Source: Orthonyx spaldingii (Eukaryota > Chordata > Aves > Passeriformes > Orthonychidae). From it: 64,000 bases of DNA. This document shows, in pieces, positions 63,700 through 64,000 of this stretch. The DNA lies in NCBI GenBank assembly GCA_013397795.1, contig VZTJ01000801.1, positions 186,001 to 250,000 of the forward strand, written 5' to 3'. Position numbers and translations under genes: made by a program. The notes under the pieces were generated by a model. That model did no database searches. It saw nothing but the letters and a program-made list of their open reading frames with translations, and was not told the DNA's origin. Numbering within the stretch: position 1 is the stretch's first letter; each line of letters opens with the position of its first letter.

Positions 63700-64000
63700 T
63701 GATATGCATGATTGTCAGGACGTAAAGAATGCAATAAATTGTCTCAAACACTGCAAAGAAGGAAGTTCCCACAAGATAAGTTACCACAGCTGGCACAGAT
63801 GGCAAACAGGAAGGTGCTAATTTCAAGTCTACATGGAGGTGAACAGTTTGGAATTAGCACACCGGACAAGATTCCACTGTGCAAACTGTGGGAAACATGC
63901 AGACACAACAATAGGAAGATGTCAGGCCTGGTGAAGCGGATCTGCGTAGCCTAGCTGGACAAAAATTCCCACCATGACAAACTGTGGGAAAAGAAGTAAC
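63700..64000 (+). repeat. Unassigned repeat-like block cut by window end
   Basis: Composition changes abruptly to a more balanced, CpG-containing sequence. The 14-mer caaactgtgggaaa occurs at 63882-63895 and again at 63978-63991, a 96-bp period. Similar bases precede each copy (aagattccac and aaaattcccac), so this looks like the start of a tandem array or the repeated part of an LTR. An 80-codon + frame (63712-63954) spans it, with no recognisable product. The family cannot be named from what is visible. Confidence 0.4.

Noticed and set aside
1..64000. tRNA, snRNA or rRNA genes
   Set aside because: No B-box plus cloverleaf pattern or rRNA/snRNA core was seen on either strand by eye. A tRNAscan-SE and Rfam scan would settle it.
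1..64000. CRISPR array, operon or bacterial defence system
   Set aside because: The repeats present are microsatellites, LTRs and CR1. There are no spaced direct repeats of CRISPR type, no closely packed genes and no bacterial-type signals.

Overview
The window looks like nuclear DNA from a bird (less likely a crocodilian or turtle). It is AT-rich and CpG-poor. Its interspersed repeats are CR1 LINE fragments and endogenous-retrovirus LTRs of types common in birds; I see no Alu, L1 or B-type SINE. No open frame has the length, coding bias or recognisable domain order of a cellular gene. The longest frame (204 codons, 10767-11381) is a decayed CR1 reverse-transcriptase tail. The best reading is an intergenic desert or the inside of a very long intron.

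Layout. 1-9.4 kb is unique AT-rich sequence with one possible spliced non-coding exon (7835-8035). 9.4-11.5 kb holds two CR1 pieces on the + strand. 11.5-25 kb is mostly unique, with a GATA microsatellite (13.6 kb), T-rich tracts (16 kb), a possible minus-strand non-coding exon (16.3 kb), small perfect hairpins (16.5 and 23.1 kb) and a dense, repeat-free block at 17.1-18.8 kb. 25.0-26.6 kb holds a short exon-like open segment, an old CR1 ORF2 remnant and an ERVL-type LTR. 28.4-29.5 kb is rich in homeodomain-like core motifs and could be a conserved non-coding element. An old CR1 lies at 32.6-33.0 kb.

35.9-45.6 kb is an LTR cluster: four LTRs in under 10 kb with no recognisable gag, pol or env. 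Two have ends I can define. The 408-bp LTR at 35876-36283 has TG...CA termini and a near-perfect 5-bp target duplication. The 1043-bp LTR at 40418-41460 has TG...CA termini and a perfect 6-bp duplication. A composite CRE/CTCF-like motif lies just beyond the second, at 41.67 kb.

45.6-64 kb is again mostly unique. It has TA and AAAT microsatellites, a CR1 on the minus strand (51.1-52.2 kb) and another on the + strand (55.9-56.4 kb). There is also a possible terminal-exon-like segment (55.3 kb), a pyrimidine tract (59.4 kb), and an unassigned repeat-like block cut by the window end (63.7 kb).

The most unusual local signal is at 49913-49988: two tandem copies of a perfect 11-bp-stem hairpin that differ by matched changes in both arms, so both stay perfectly paired. 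I found no operon, CRISPR array, defence cassette or other multi-gene system, and no set of genes working together can be described.
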